Shown here in pieces: positions 54,906 through 62,027 of a DNA stretch of 64,000 nucleotides; the first letter of the stretch is position 1; each line of letters begins with the position of its first letter. This DNA is from Mycobacterium kubicae (GTDB lineage: Bacteria > Actinomycetota > Actinomycetes > Mycobacteriales > Mycobacteriaceae): positions 4,278,001 to 4,342,000 of the forward strand of contig NZ_CP065047.1 of assembly GCF_015689175.1 (NCBI RefSeq), in the 5' to 3' direction. The notes under the pieces were generated by a model. The model saw only the letters and a list, made by a program, of their open reading frames with translations. It had not been told where the DNA came from and did not search any database. A program made the translations under genes and the position numbers.

Positions 54906-56015
54906 GTGGCAAACGCTTGGAGTCCGTCCAAAGGTTTGGCCGCAGTCGTCGTCACAGCGGCTGCCGCGTTCGGGCTGTGCCCGGGCGCGGCAGCCGACCC
55001 GGCGACGCCGCCGCCCAACCCCGCCCAACAACTGCCGGGACTGCCAGCGTTGACCGAATTGAGCCCGATCATCCAGCAAGCGGCCAGCAACCCCGGTCAG
55101 GCGACCCAGTTGCTGATGGCCGCGGCGCAAGCCTTCACCCACAACCCGACGGCGCCCACCGAGGCCAAGAACGTTGCTTCGTCGGTGAACCACTTCGTGG
55201 CCGATCCGGCCAACCCCACAGCACACCGGCCCGGCCCGCCGCCGGCCGCGGCGACACCGCCGGACGCAGGGGCCGTTCCGCACCTCCCGCCGGCCGGCGT
55301 GGAGCCCGGCACGCTGGCCCACATACCGACCGGAGTCGACCCGGTGCATGCCGCGGGTCCAGGACCGGTCACCGAGCCGCAAGCTGTGCCACCGGTCGCC
55401 CCGCCGCCGGCACCCGCCGCCGAACCCGTTTCGGCGCCGGCCCCGGCCGCACCGCCAGCCGCACCGCAAGCCGCACCGGCCCCGGCGCCTGCCCCGGCAC
55501 CACAAGCCGCACCGGCCCCAGCGCCTGCCCCGGCACCGCAGGCCGCCCCGGGACCCGAAGCCGCGCCGGCTCCCGCACCCGCAGCGGCCCCCGGCTTCGG
55601 CCCCGACGCGCCGCCCACCCAGGACTTCATGTACCCCTCGATCGGCACTAACTGCCTTGCCGACGGCGCGAGCGCACTGGCCACCGCCCTGTCAGTGGCC
55701 GGGCCGGCCACCATCCCGACCCCGGGGCCCGGGCCCGGGCAGACCGCTTATGTCTTCACCGCGGTCGGCACGCCCGGACCGGCCGAGGTGCAGAAGTTGC
55801 CGCTCAACGTCACCTGGGTCAACCTGACCACCGGTAAGTCCGGCACTGCCACGCTCAAACCGCGCACCGACATCAACGGCGAGGGACCGACGACGTTGAC
55901 CGCCATCGTGGACACGGGTTCGGGCAGCATCATGTCGACCATCTTCGGCCAAGTCACCACCAAAGACCGGCAGTGCCAGTTCATGCCGACCATCGGCTCG
56001 ACGGTGGTGCCCTGA
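54906..56015 (+). CDS. Ala/Pro-rich secreted protein with C-terminal domain, Rv1157c-like
   Basis: 369-residue exported protein in three parts. A signal peptide (LAAVVVTAAAAFGLCPGAAA) and a helical segment resembling that of the upstream gene (LIQQA/NPGQATQLLMAAAQAF) come first. A Pro/Ala linker of about 110 residues has PAPAPAPQAAPAP repeats. A compact C-terminal domain (residues about 240-369) has TNCLADGASALATALSVAGP and two cysteines (TNC and RQC). The C-terminal domain is probably the functional part, with the linker spanning the wall. Start GTG 54906. Function unknown. Confidence 0.85.
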   Translation: MANAWSPSKGLAAVVVTAAAAFGLCPGAAADPATPPPNPAQQLPGLPALTELSPIIQQAASNPGQATQLLMAAAQAFTHNPTAPTEAKNVASSVNHFVADPANPTAHRPGPPPAAATPPDAGAVPHLPPAGVEPGTLAHIPTGVDPVHAAGPGPVTEPQAVPPVAPPPAPAAEPVSAPAPAAPPAAPQAAPAPAPAPAPQAAPAPAPAPAPQAAPGPEAAPAPAPAAAPGFGPDAPPTQDFMYPSIGTNCLADGASALATALSVAGPATIPTPGPGPGQTAYVFTAVGTPGPAEVQKLPLNVTWVNLTTGKSGTATLKPRTDINGEGPTTLTAIVDTGSGSIMSTIFGQVTTKDRQCQFMPTIGSTVVP

Positions 56016-56026
56016 GTTCTTCCGGC

Positions 56027-56086
56027 GCGAGCGTGCGCGGTTGTACGCGTGTTGCGGCGTGTCGCTGTGCAGACACGCACGCTCGC
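56027..56086. terminator. Long inverted repeat (GCGAGCGTGCG arms) between convergent genes
   Basis: GCGAGCGTGCG at 56027-56037 pairs with CGCACGCTCGC at 56076-56086, and a second hairpin GCGTGTC/GACACGC (56057-56078) competes with it inside. It lies between the Rv1157c-like gene and the DUF1059 gene, which converge. Similar GC-rich elements are scattered in mycobacterial intergenic DNA. Probable two-way terminator; the competing folds are unusual. Confidence 0.6.
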
Positions 56087-56099
56087 GGCAGGACGGGGA

Positions 56100-56246
56100 C
56101 TAGTACGCCATGAACAGGATGGCGTCGCGGTCGTACTCCAAGCCCGGATGAGCGTCGGCGAGGTGGGCCTGGGTCAACTCGACCAACTCGTCCTCGTCCT
56201 TGCCGGTGATGGCTTCCCCGCACGGACACGTGATGTGGGTCTTCAC
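56100..56246 (-). CDS. Small DUF1059-like protein (48 residues)
   Basis: Short protein MKTHITCPCGEAITGKDEDE ... LEYDRDAILFMAY. The N-terminal CPCG with a downstream acidic helix (ELVELTQAHLADAH) matches the small DUF1059 family. Start GTG 56246 overlaps the stop of the HhH-GPD gene by four bases (GTGA), so it is coupled to it. Cysteines could bind zinc. Function unknown. Confidence 0.78.
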   Translation of the reverse strand: MKTHITCPCGEAITGKDEDELVELTQAHLADAHPGLEYDRDAILFMAY

Positions 56247-56884
56247 GTTGCCGCCTTTCTTTGCACTTTCTCGGGCACTTTCTTGGCCGCTTCTTTCATC
56301 TGCTTCTTGTACGACCGCACTTTCCCCAGGGATTGCGCGTCGACGATGTCGGCGACGGACAGGTGCGTGCCGGGCTTGCCGAACTCACCGGCGGCCTCCT
56401 GCCAGCCCGACGGCGTCACCCCGTACTGCTTGCCCAGCAGTGCCAGGAAGATGCGGGCCTTCTGCTCGCCGAAGCCGGGCAAGCCTTTGAGGCGACGCAG
56501 CAACTCCTTGCCGTCCGGCTCTCCAGCGGTCCAAATGGCGGCCGCATCGCCGTTGTAGCGGTCGACGATGATCTGTGCGAGCGCCTGGATCCGCTTGGCC
56601 ATGGCGGCTGGAAAGCGATGTATCGCAGGCCTTTCCGAGCACAACGCGGCGAACTTGTCCGGGTCGTAGTCGGCGATGTCGGCGGCGTCGAAGCCGCCCA
56701 TCCGGTCGGCGATCTTCTTCGGCCCGGCCAGGCTCATGCGCTCTTCGATCACCTTCGGTCCGCGAAACGCCTTCTCCAAGGGAATCTGCTGATCAAGCAC
56801 CATCCCGACAAGCAGGGCGAAGGGATTTTCGGCCAGGAGCCTGTCGGCCTCAGATTCTTGAGCTAGCCACAGCTTCAATGTCAA
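56243..56884 (-). CDS. HhH-GPD base-excision DNA repair protein
   Basis: 213-residue helix-hairpin-helix DNA glycosylase-like protein. The HhH is LKGLPGFGEQKARIFLALLG near residue 135, following FALLVGMVLDQQIPLEKAF, the usual N-terminal lobe motif. Ortholog of Rv1156, slightly longer. TTG 56884 is the start of the frame; the next TTG is two codons on, so the start is unclear. A Lys/Arg-rich tail (KVRSYKKQMKEAAKKVPEKV) likely aids DNA binding. It is divergent from a SnoaL-like gene and coupled to a DUF1059 gene downstream. Confidence 0.86.
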   Translation of the reverse strand: MTLKLWLAQESEADRLLAENPFALLVGMVLDQQIPLEKAFRGPKVIEERMSLAGPKKIADRMGGFDAADIADYDPDKFAALCSERPAIHRFPAAMAKRIQALAQIIVDRYNGDAAAIWTAGEPDGKELLRRLKGLPGFGEQKARIFLALLGKQYGVTPSGWQEAAGEFGKPGTHLSVADIVDAQSLGKVRSYKKQMKEAAKKVPEKVQRKAAT

Positions 56885-56964
56885 CGACCTTTCTTCACCT
56901 TCCGCTCCATACCCTAGAACCGCTTACCGTTCGATGGGACGCCACCCACAGTTATCGTGGCCAG

Positions 56965-57495
56965 GTGGTGAACGAGGCCAGATTGGCGCAGCTGCTGGCC
57001 CGCGATGAACTGCATCAACTCGTCACCGCCTATTGTCGGGCCGTCGACCGCGCTGACTATGCAGCACTGCGCCGCCTGTATCACCCCGATGCGGTCGATT
57101 CGCACGGCTCATTCTCGACCGGTGGCGTCGAAGAGTTCATCGCCCAACTCCAGGCCGCAGAACCCTATGTGCGTGTCTCCCAACACAACATCACCACGAC
57201 GAACTTCGTGATCGACACCGACACCGCCCGCGGCGAAATCTACTGCCTGGTGTTCCACACCTTCGCCGGTGCCGAACACGACGTCGACGTCATCATCGGC
57301 GGCCGGTACCTCGACGAGTACACCCGGCACGACGGCCAGTGGAAGTTCCGGAACCGCACCATCGTGGCCGATTGGGCATACCAGAACGACCCGTCGCAGG
57401 TGAGCTTCGCACACCCCAGCACCCGCGGGAGCCTGCGCGGCAGACCGGGCCAGGCCGACCCTTCGGTCAGCTTTTTCACCGCGGCACACGGCTAA
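56965..57495 (+). CDS. SnoaL/NTF2-like protein
   Basis: 176-residue alpha+beta-barrel protein with the family pattern: HQLVTAYCRAVDRADYAALR, then RLYHPDAVDSHGSFSTGG, and a later YLDEYTRHDGQWKFRNRTIV. Such proteins are isomerases, dehydratases or ligand-binding scaffolds; substrate unknown. Two GTG codons (56965, 56968) are possible starts. It is alone on this strand here. Function cannot be assigned. Confidence 0.8.
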   Translation: MVNEARLAQLLARDELHQLVTAYCRAVDRADYAALRRLYHPDAVDSHGSFSTGGVEEFIAQLQAAEPYVRVSQHNITTTNFVIDTDTARGEIYCLVFHTFAGAEHDVDVIIGGRYLDEYTRHDGQWKFRNRTIVADWAYQNDPSQVSFAHPSTRGSLRGRPGQADPSVSFFTAAHG

Positions 57496-57520
57496 TGCCC
57501 TGTGTGCCAAGCCGTTTGGA

Positions 57521-57709
57521 CTAGCCGCTCTTGCGGCGAAACTCCCGGCGGTTCTCCACTGGACCGTGGGCCCGCGACTGCTTGCCGCCACCGGCCTTGT
57601 GCTCAGATTTCCCCGACGAGTTGGCCGTCTTGCGTTCCAGCGCCTCCCGGAACTTGCGTTTGGTGTCGTCCTCTGGTGCGGCGTCTTCCGGGGACTTCGA
57701 TTCGGCCAT
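57521..57709 (-). CDS. Small DUF5302 protein (62 residues)
   Basis: Charged, probably disordered protein: MAESKSPEDAAPEDDTKRKF then REALERKTANSSG, ending GPVENRREFRRKSG. Conserved KRKFREALERK and the C-terminal FRRKSG mark the actinobacterial DUF5302 family. Nine bases downstream of the Rv1155-like gene on the same strand, so probably cotranscribed. Function unknown. Confidence 0.82.
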   Translation of the reverse strand: MAESKSPEDAAPEDDTKRKFREALERKTANSSGKSEHKAGGGKQSRAHGPVENRREFRRKSG

Positions 57710-57718
57710 ACCAGCAGC

Positions 57719-58171
<453 letters not shown>

Positions 58172-58219
58172 CTACGTCGCCGTTGCGGCATTCTCCGGTG
58201 GCCTGATGGAATCAGCACC

Positions 58220-58735
58220 ATGACGAAGTACGCGGTGTTTCTGCGCGGCGTCAATGTCGGGGGGGTCAATCTCAAGATGGCCGAGGTGGCCGCTGCTTTG
58301 ACCGACGCCGGCTTTGCCGCCGTGCGCACCGTCCTGGCCACCGGCAACGTCGTCCTCGAGTCGTCGTCTAGTGTCACGGCGGTGCGCAAGAAAGCCGAGG
58401 CCGCGTTGCGGGACAGGTTCGGCTACGACGCCTGGGTGCTGGCCTACGACCTGGACACCGTTCGGGACATCGACGCCGCCTACCCCTTCGACCGCGAAGT
58501 CGACGGCTACCAGTCCTACGTCACCTTCGTCTCCGACGAAGCGGTGCTCGACGAGCTTGCCGCACTGACCGGAGGGCCCGACGAGAAGATCGGCCGTGGC
58601 CAGGGCGTCATCTACTGGCAGGTCCCCAAGGGCAGCACGCTGGACAGCACCATCGGCCAGACCATGGGAAAGAAGCGGTACAAGTCGTCGACCACCACCC
58701 GGAACCTGCGCACCCTGGCCAAGGTGCTGAAATGA
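58220..58735 (+). CDS. DUF1697 protein
   Basis: 171-residue protein with the DUF1697 pattern: KYAVFLRGVNVGGVNLKMAE at the N-terminus, LATGNVVLESS in the middle, and the C-terminal GKKRYKSSTTTRNLRTLAKV. Function unknown. Start ATG 58220; its stop overlaps the methyltransferase start (ATGA). Divergent from the Rv1155-like gene across 57 bases. Confidence 0.86.
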   Translation: MTKYAVFLRGVNVGGVNLKMAEVAAALTDAGFAAVRTVLATGNVVLESSSSVTAVRKKAEAALRDRFGYDAWVLAYDLDTVRDIDAAYPFDREVDGYQSYVTFVSDEAVLDELAALTGGPDEKIGRGQGVIYWQVPKGSTLDSTIGQTMGKKRYKSSTTTRNLRTLAKVLK

Positions 58736-59586
58736 CCCCCGACGGCGATTCCGCGCGACAGCGGGTCAGCCTCACCGGCGTCTCGGAGACGGCGCTGCTG
58801 ACGCTCAACGCCCGCGCCACCGAGGCCCGCCGCCCGGACTCGGTGCTCGACGATCCGCTGGCGGTCGCCCTGGTCGACTCGATCGACTTCGACTTCGCCA
58901 AGTTCGGGCCCACCCACCAGGACATCGCGCTGCGGGCGCGGGCCTTCGACGCCCAAACCCAGGCGTACCTGGTGACCCATCCCAAGGCCACCGTCGTGGC
59001 GCTGGCCGAAGGCCTGCAAACCAGCTTCTGGCGGCTGCAGGCCGCACTCCCGGGTAGCGAATTCCGTTGGCTGACAGTGGATTTGCCGCCGATCATCGAT
59101 ATCCGCAGCCGGTTGCTGCCGACGTCACCACGGGTGTCGGTGTGCGCGCAGTCGGCGTTGGACTACACCTGGATGGACTGCGTGGACCCGGCGCAGGGAG
59201 TGTTCGTCAGCGCCGAGGGACTGCTGATGTACCTGCAGCCCGAGCAGGCGCTGGGCCTGATCGCCGCGTGCGCGCAGCGGTTCCCCGGCGGGCGGATGCT
59301 CTTCGATCTGCCGCCACGCTGGTTCAGCGCCTGGAGCCGGCTCGGCATGATGCGGACCTCGCTGCGCTACAAGGTGCCGACCATGCCGTTCAGCCTGTCC
59401 GTCGCGCAGGCCGCCGATCTGGTCAACACGGTGCCCGGCGTCAGCGCGGTCCGCGACGTCCATCTGCCGCCGGCCCGCGGCCGGTTGGTCAACGCCGCCC
59501 TCTCAACCGTTTATCGGCTGCCGGTGTTGGACCCGCTGCGGCCGTGCTTGACGCTGCTGGAGTTCAGTCGTCCGGAACGTTCGTGA
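58732..59586 (+). CDS. omt: LCMT-type SAM-dependent methyltransferase
   Basis: 284-residue class I methyltransferase of the leucine carboxyl methyltransferase-like group common in mycobacteria. Seen are [20 protein letters not shown], a glycine-poor SAM loop ([15 protein letters not shown]), the acidic [12 protein letters not shown] and [20 protein letters not shown]. Corresponds to Rv1153c (omt); substrate unknown. Overlaps the DUF1697 gene at its start and the GntR gene at its end. Confidence 0.85.
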   Translation: MTPDGDSARQRVSLTGVSETALLTLNARATEARRPDSVLDDPLAVALVDSIDFDFAKFGPTHQDIALRARAFDAQTQAYLVTHPKATVVALAEGLQTSFWRLQAALPGSEFRWLTVDLPPIIDIRSRLLPTSPRVSVCAQSALDYTWMDCVDPAQGVFVSAEGLLMYLQPEQALGLIAACAQRFPGGRMLFDLPPRWFSAWSRLGMMRTSLRYKVPTMPFSLSVAQAADLVNTVPGVSAVRDVHLPPARGRLVNAALSTVYRLPVLDPLRPCLTLLEFSRPERS

Positions 59587-59929
59587 GGTAGCGCATCGCG
59601 TCGGACTTGGTCAGGCCCAGCGCTTTGGCGACATCCACGTACTCCTTCGCCGCGGCCGCCATCGCGGCGTCGGTGGGATCGAAGCGGGAGATGAAGGTGC
59701 CGAAGCGGCCCCGGGTCTCCACGACGGCCGCTGACTCGAGCTCGCGGTAGGCGCGGGCCACGGTGTTGGCGGCCACGCCGAGCTGACCAGCCAGTTCCCG
59801 CACCGTCGGCAGGCGCGTGCCCGGCGGCAGCGAGCCGGCCCGCACTCCGTCGATCACCTGCGTTCTGAGCTGGTCGAACAGCGGTTTGCCCGCCTTGACG
59901 TCGACCTTCAATAAATCGCGCAGCTCCAC
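59564..59929 (-). CDS. GntR-family transcriptional regulator (YtrA-type), Rv1152-like
   Basis: 121-residue small GntR regulator. The winged helix-turn-helix is [20 protein letters not shown], then [20 protein letters not shown], followed by a short dimerisation helix ([20 protein letters not shown]), without a large effector domain. GTG 59929 gives exactly the Rv1152 length; a TTG 18 bases earlier is possible. The 3' end overlaps the convergent methyltransferase by 23 bases. Divergent from the sirtuin gene with 37 bases between starts, so it may control it. Confidence 0.88.
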   Translation of the reverse strand: MELRDLLKVDVKAGKPLFDQLRTQVIDGVRAGSLPPGTRLPTVRELAGQLGVAANTVARAYRELESAAVVETRGRFGTFISRFDPTDAAMAAAAKEYVDVAKALGLTKSDAMRYLTNVPDD

Positions 59930-59966
59930 ACAACCAGTATTGCCCAAGCCCGGCTATGTTTGTGGG

Positions 59967-60680
59967 ATGCGCGTGGCGGTGCTCAGCGGCGCGGGAATCT
60001 CCGCGGAAAGCGGCGTACCCACCTTCCGCGACGACAAGAACGGATTGTGGGCCCGCTTCGACCCCTACGAGCTGTCCAGCACCCAAGGGTGGGAGCGCAA
60101 TCCCGAGCGCGTCTGGGGCTGGTACCTGTGGCGCCACTACCTGGTCGGCGACGTCCAACCGAACGCCGGTCACCGGGCGATCGCGGACTGGCAGGACGAG
60201 GCCGACGTCACCGTCATCACCCAGAATGTGGACGATCTGCACGAACGCGCGGGCAGTTATCCGGTGCATCACCTGCATGGCAACCTGTTCGAATTCCGTT
60301 GTGCGCGTTGCGGTGTCTCCTACACCGATCCGCTGCCGGTGATGACCGAGCCCGCGATCGAAGTGGACCCGCCGGTCTGCCGGTGCGGCGGCCTGATCCG
60401 CCCGGACATCGTCTGGTTCGGCGAGGCGCTGCCGCAGGGGCCGTGGGGCCAGGCGGTTGAGGCGACGCAGGCCGCCGATGTGATGGTCGTGGTCGGGACG
60501 TCGGCGATCGTCTATCCGGCGGCCGGGCTTCCGGAGCTGGCCTTGGCATCGGGCACGGCGGTGATCGAGGTCAACCCGGAGCCGACACCGCTGACCAGCA
60601 GTGTCACGCTCAGCATCCGCGAGTCGGCGAGCATCGCGTTGCCGGGGCTGCTCGAGCGGCTGCCCGCGCTGCTCAAGTAG
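59967..60680 (+). CDS. NAD-dependent protein deacylase (sirtuin, class III)
   Basis: 237-residue sirtuin, same length as Rv1151c. NAD motif [24 protein letters not shown], catalytic His104 in HHLHGNLF, zinc cysteines 112, 115, 138 and 140 (CARC ... CRC). The YxxR pair (Tyr53, Arg56 in WYLWRH) marks the SIRT5-like group that removes succinyl and malonyl as well as acetyl from lysine. Short gap to the divergent GntR gene. Acyl-CoA synthetases, such as FadD36 at the other end of the window, are typical sirtuin targets; this link is general knowledge, not seen here. Confidence 0.94.
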   Translation: MRVAVLSGAGISAESGVPTFRDDKNGLWARFDPYELSSTQGWERNPERVWGWYLWRHYLVGDVQPNAGHRAIADWQDEADVTVITQNVDDLHERAGSYPVHHLHGNLFEFRCARCGVSYTDPLPVMTEPAIEVDPPVCRCGGLIRPDIVWFGEALPQGPWGQAVEATQAADVMVVVGTSAIVYPAAGLPELALASGTAVIEVNPEPTPLTSSVTLSIRESASIALPGLLERLPALLK

Positions 60681-61326
60681 CTGCGCCAGAGCTAACTCGG
60701 CGCGCCCGCCCGAGCACCAACTCCGACACCGGCCACGGCAGCCAACCGGGCATCGTCAGCTCGCGCCGCGACGTCTGCACCGAGAACCCGGCCTCGACGA
60801 TCGCCTGCTCGGTCTCGCGGTGGGTGTGGCAGTTACCGAACAACCTCGGCCAAAACGTCGCGTCGACGAACCGTTGCAGCCCGCCCGCCGCACCGGGGCT
60901 GGCCACATGCTCGAGGTAGTGCAGCTGCCCACCCGGGCGCAGCAGGGAATACAGGCGCCGCAACACCGCATCGGGCTCGCCGACCGAGCACAACACCAGC
61001 GAGCACACCACCGCGTCGAAGGGTTCGCGGTCACCGAACTGCTCGGCCGTCTGACCCACCACTTCGATGGGGACCGGAGCCTCCGCGGCTGCCGCCTGGG
61101 CGCGGGCAGCCAGCCGCGGCTCGGGCTCCACGGCCACGACCTCCTGAACCGTGGGGGGATAGAGGGCGAAGTTGGTGCCGGTGCCGGCGCCGACTTCCAG
61201 CACCCGGCCCGACAAGCCGGTCAGGTTCTCTCGCCGCAGCTTCCGGATGGCCTGGGCTTCGTGGGCCGCGACCAGCGGCCAGATCCGGGCGAAAAACGGG
61301 TGGTCGACGGTGCACGCCGTCGTCAT
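60673..61326 (-). CDS. SAM-dependent methyltransferase, Rv1147-like
   Basis: 217-residue class I methyltransferase of the UbiE/COQ5-like type. SAM motif I is [19 protein letters not shown]; motif II and post-II are [20 protein letters not shown] and [16 protein letters not shown]. It may act on a small lipid-like acceptor; substrate unknown. ATG 61326 overlaps the TetR stop (ATGA), so it is cotranscribed with that gene and the MmpL gene before it. Its stop overlaps the sirtuin 3' end by eight bases. Confidence 0.88.
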   Translation of the reverse strand: MTTACTVDHPFFARIWPLVAAHEAQAIRKLRRENLTGLSGRVLEVGAGTGTNFALYPPTVQEVVAVEPEPRLAARAQAAAAEAPVPIEVVGQTAEQFGDREPFDAVVCSLVLCSVGEPDAVLRRLYSLLRPGGQLHYLEHVASPGAAGGLQRFVDATFWPRLFGNCHTHRETEQAIVEAGFSVQTSRRELTMPGWLPWPVSELVLGRARRVSSGAAT

Positions 61327-62027
61327 AGTCCCGGTTCCCCGGAAGCCCGCCGCACCACCCAGTCCACCAGCTGCGCGGAGGTCGCGTCCGAACCGACCAG
61401 GCCCGCGACCATATGGCCACACAACACCGCGCCCAGCACGCGGTCGGCGAAGGCCTCCACGTCGCCGAAGGGCAGGTGCGGCTTGGCGATCAACAAGGCC
61501 GCCACACCGTGCGCGGCGGTCCACAACTCCAGCGCAATGGTGGTCGGGTCGTCGCTGCGGTACCTACCTTCGTCCATCAACGTCCGCACCGACGCGCACA
61601 TGTGCCGGAACGCCGAGCTGTCCAGGGCCATATCGACATTGCTGCCCGGCCGCAGCTCCCCCATGGTCGCCAGCCGGTACAGTTCCGGAGTCTGCAGCGC
61701 GAACCGCACGTAGGCCAGGCCCTGTGCGCGCAGCACGTCCACCGTCGAGGACTGCCCCATGGCGGCCTGTTCCATCTCTTGATCGAGCCGGCTCAGATAC
61801 CGCGCGCACACGGCATCGAGCAACGCGTCTTTGTCCTGGAAATGCAGGTAGATCGACGGCGAGGTGACACCGACGCGCTGGGCCACCGAGCGGATGGACA
61901 CCGCCCGCACCTGGCCGGTCTCCAGCAGCAACTCCATCGCGGCGTCCAGGATCTCGTGTCGGAGCCGATCCCCCGAGCCACGCGGGGCACGCTGGCGGCG
62001 CAGGCCGCCCACCGACACGTCAACCAT
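61323..62027 (-). CDS. TetR-family transcriptional regulator
   Basis: 234-residue TetR-type regulator. HTH domain ILDAAMELLLETGQVRAVSI then RSVAQRVGVTSPSIYLHFQD (residues about 25-65); the C-terminal domain of the TetR_C_33 type contains LALQTPELYRLATMGEL-like sequence. Start overlaps the mmpL gene by eight bases and its stop overlaps the methyltransferase start. It may regulate the MmpL transporter. Ligand unknown. Confidence 0.88.
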   Translation of the reverse strand: MVDVSVGGLRRQRAPRGSGDRLRHEILDAAMELLLETGQVRAVSIRSVAQRVGVTSPSIYLHFQDKDALLDAVCARYLSRLDQEMEQAAMGQSSTVDVLRAQGLAYVRFALQTPELYRLATMGELRPGSNVDMALDSSAFRHMCASVRTLMDEGRYRSDDPTTIALELWTAAHGVAALLIAKPHLPFGDVEAFADRVLGAVLCGHMVAGLVGSDATSAQLVDWVVRRASGEPGL

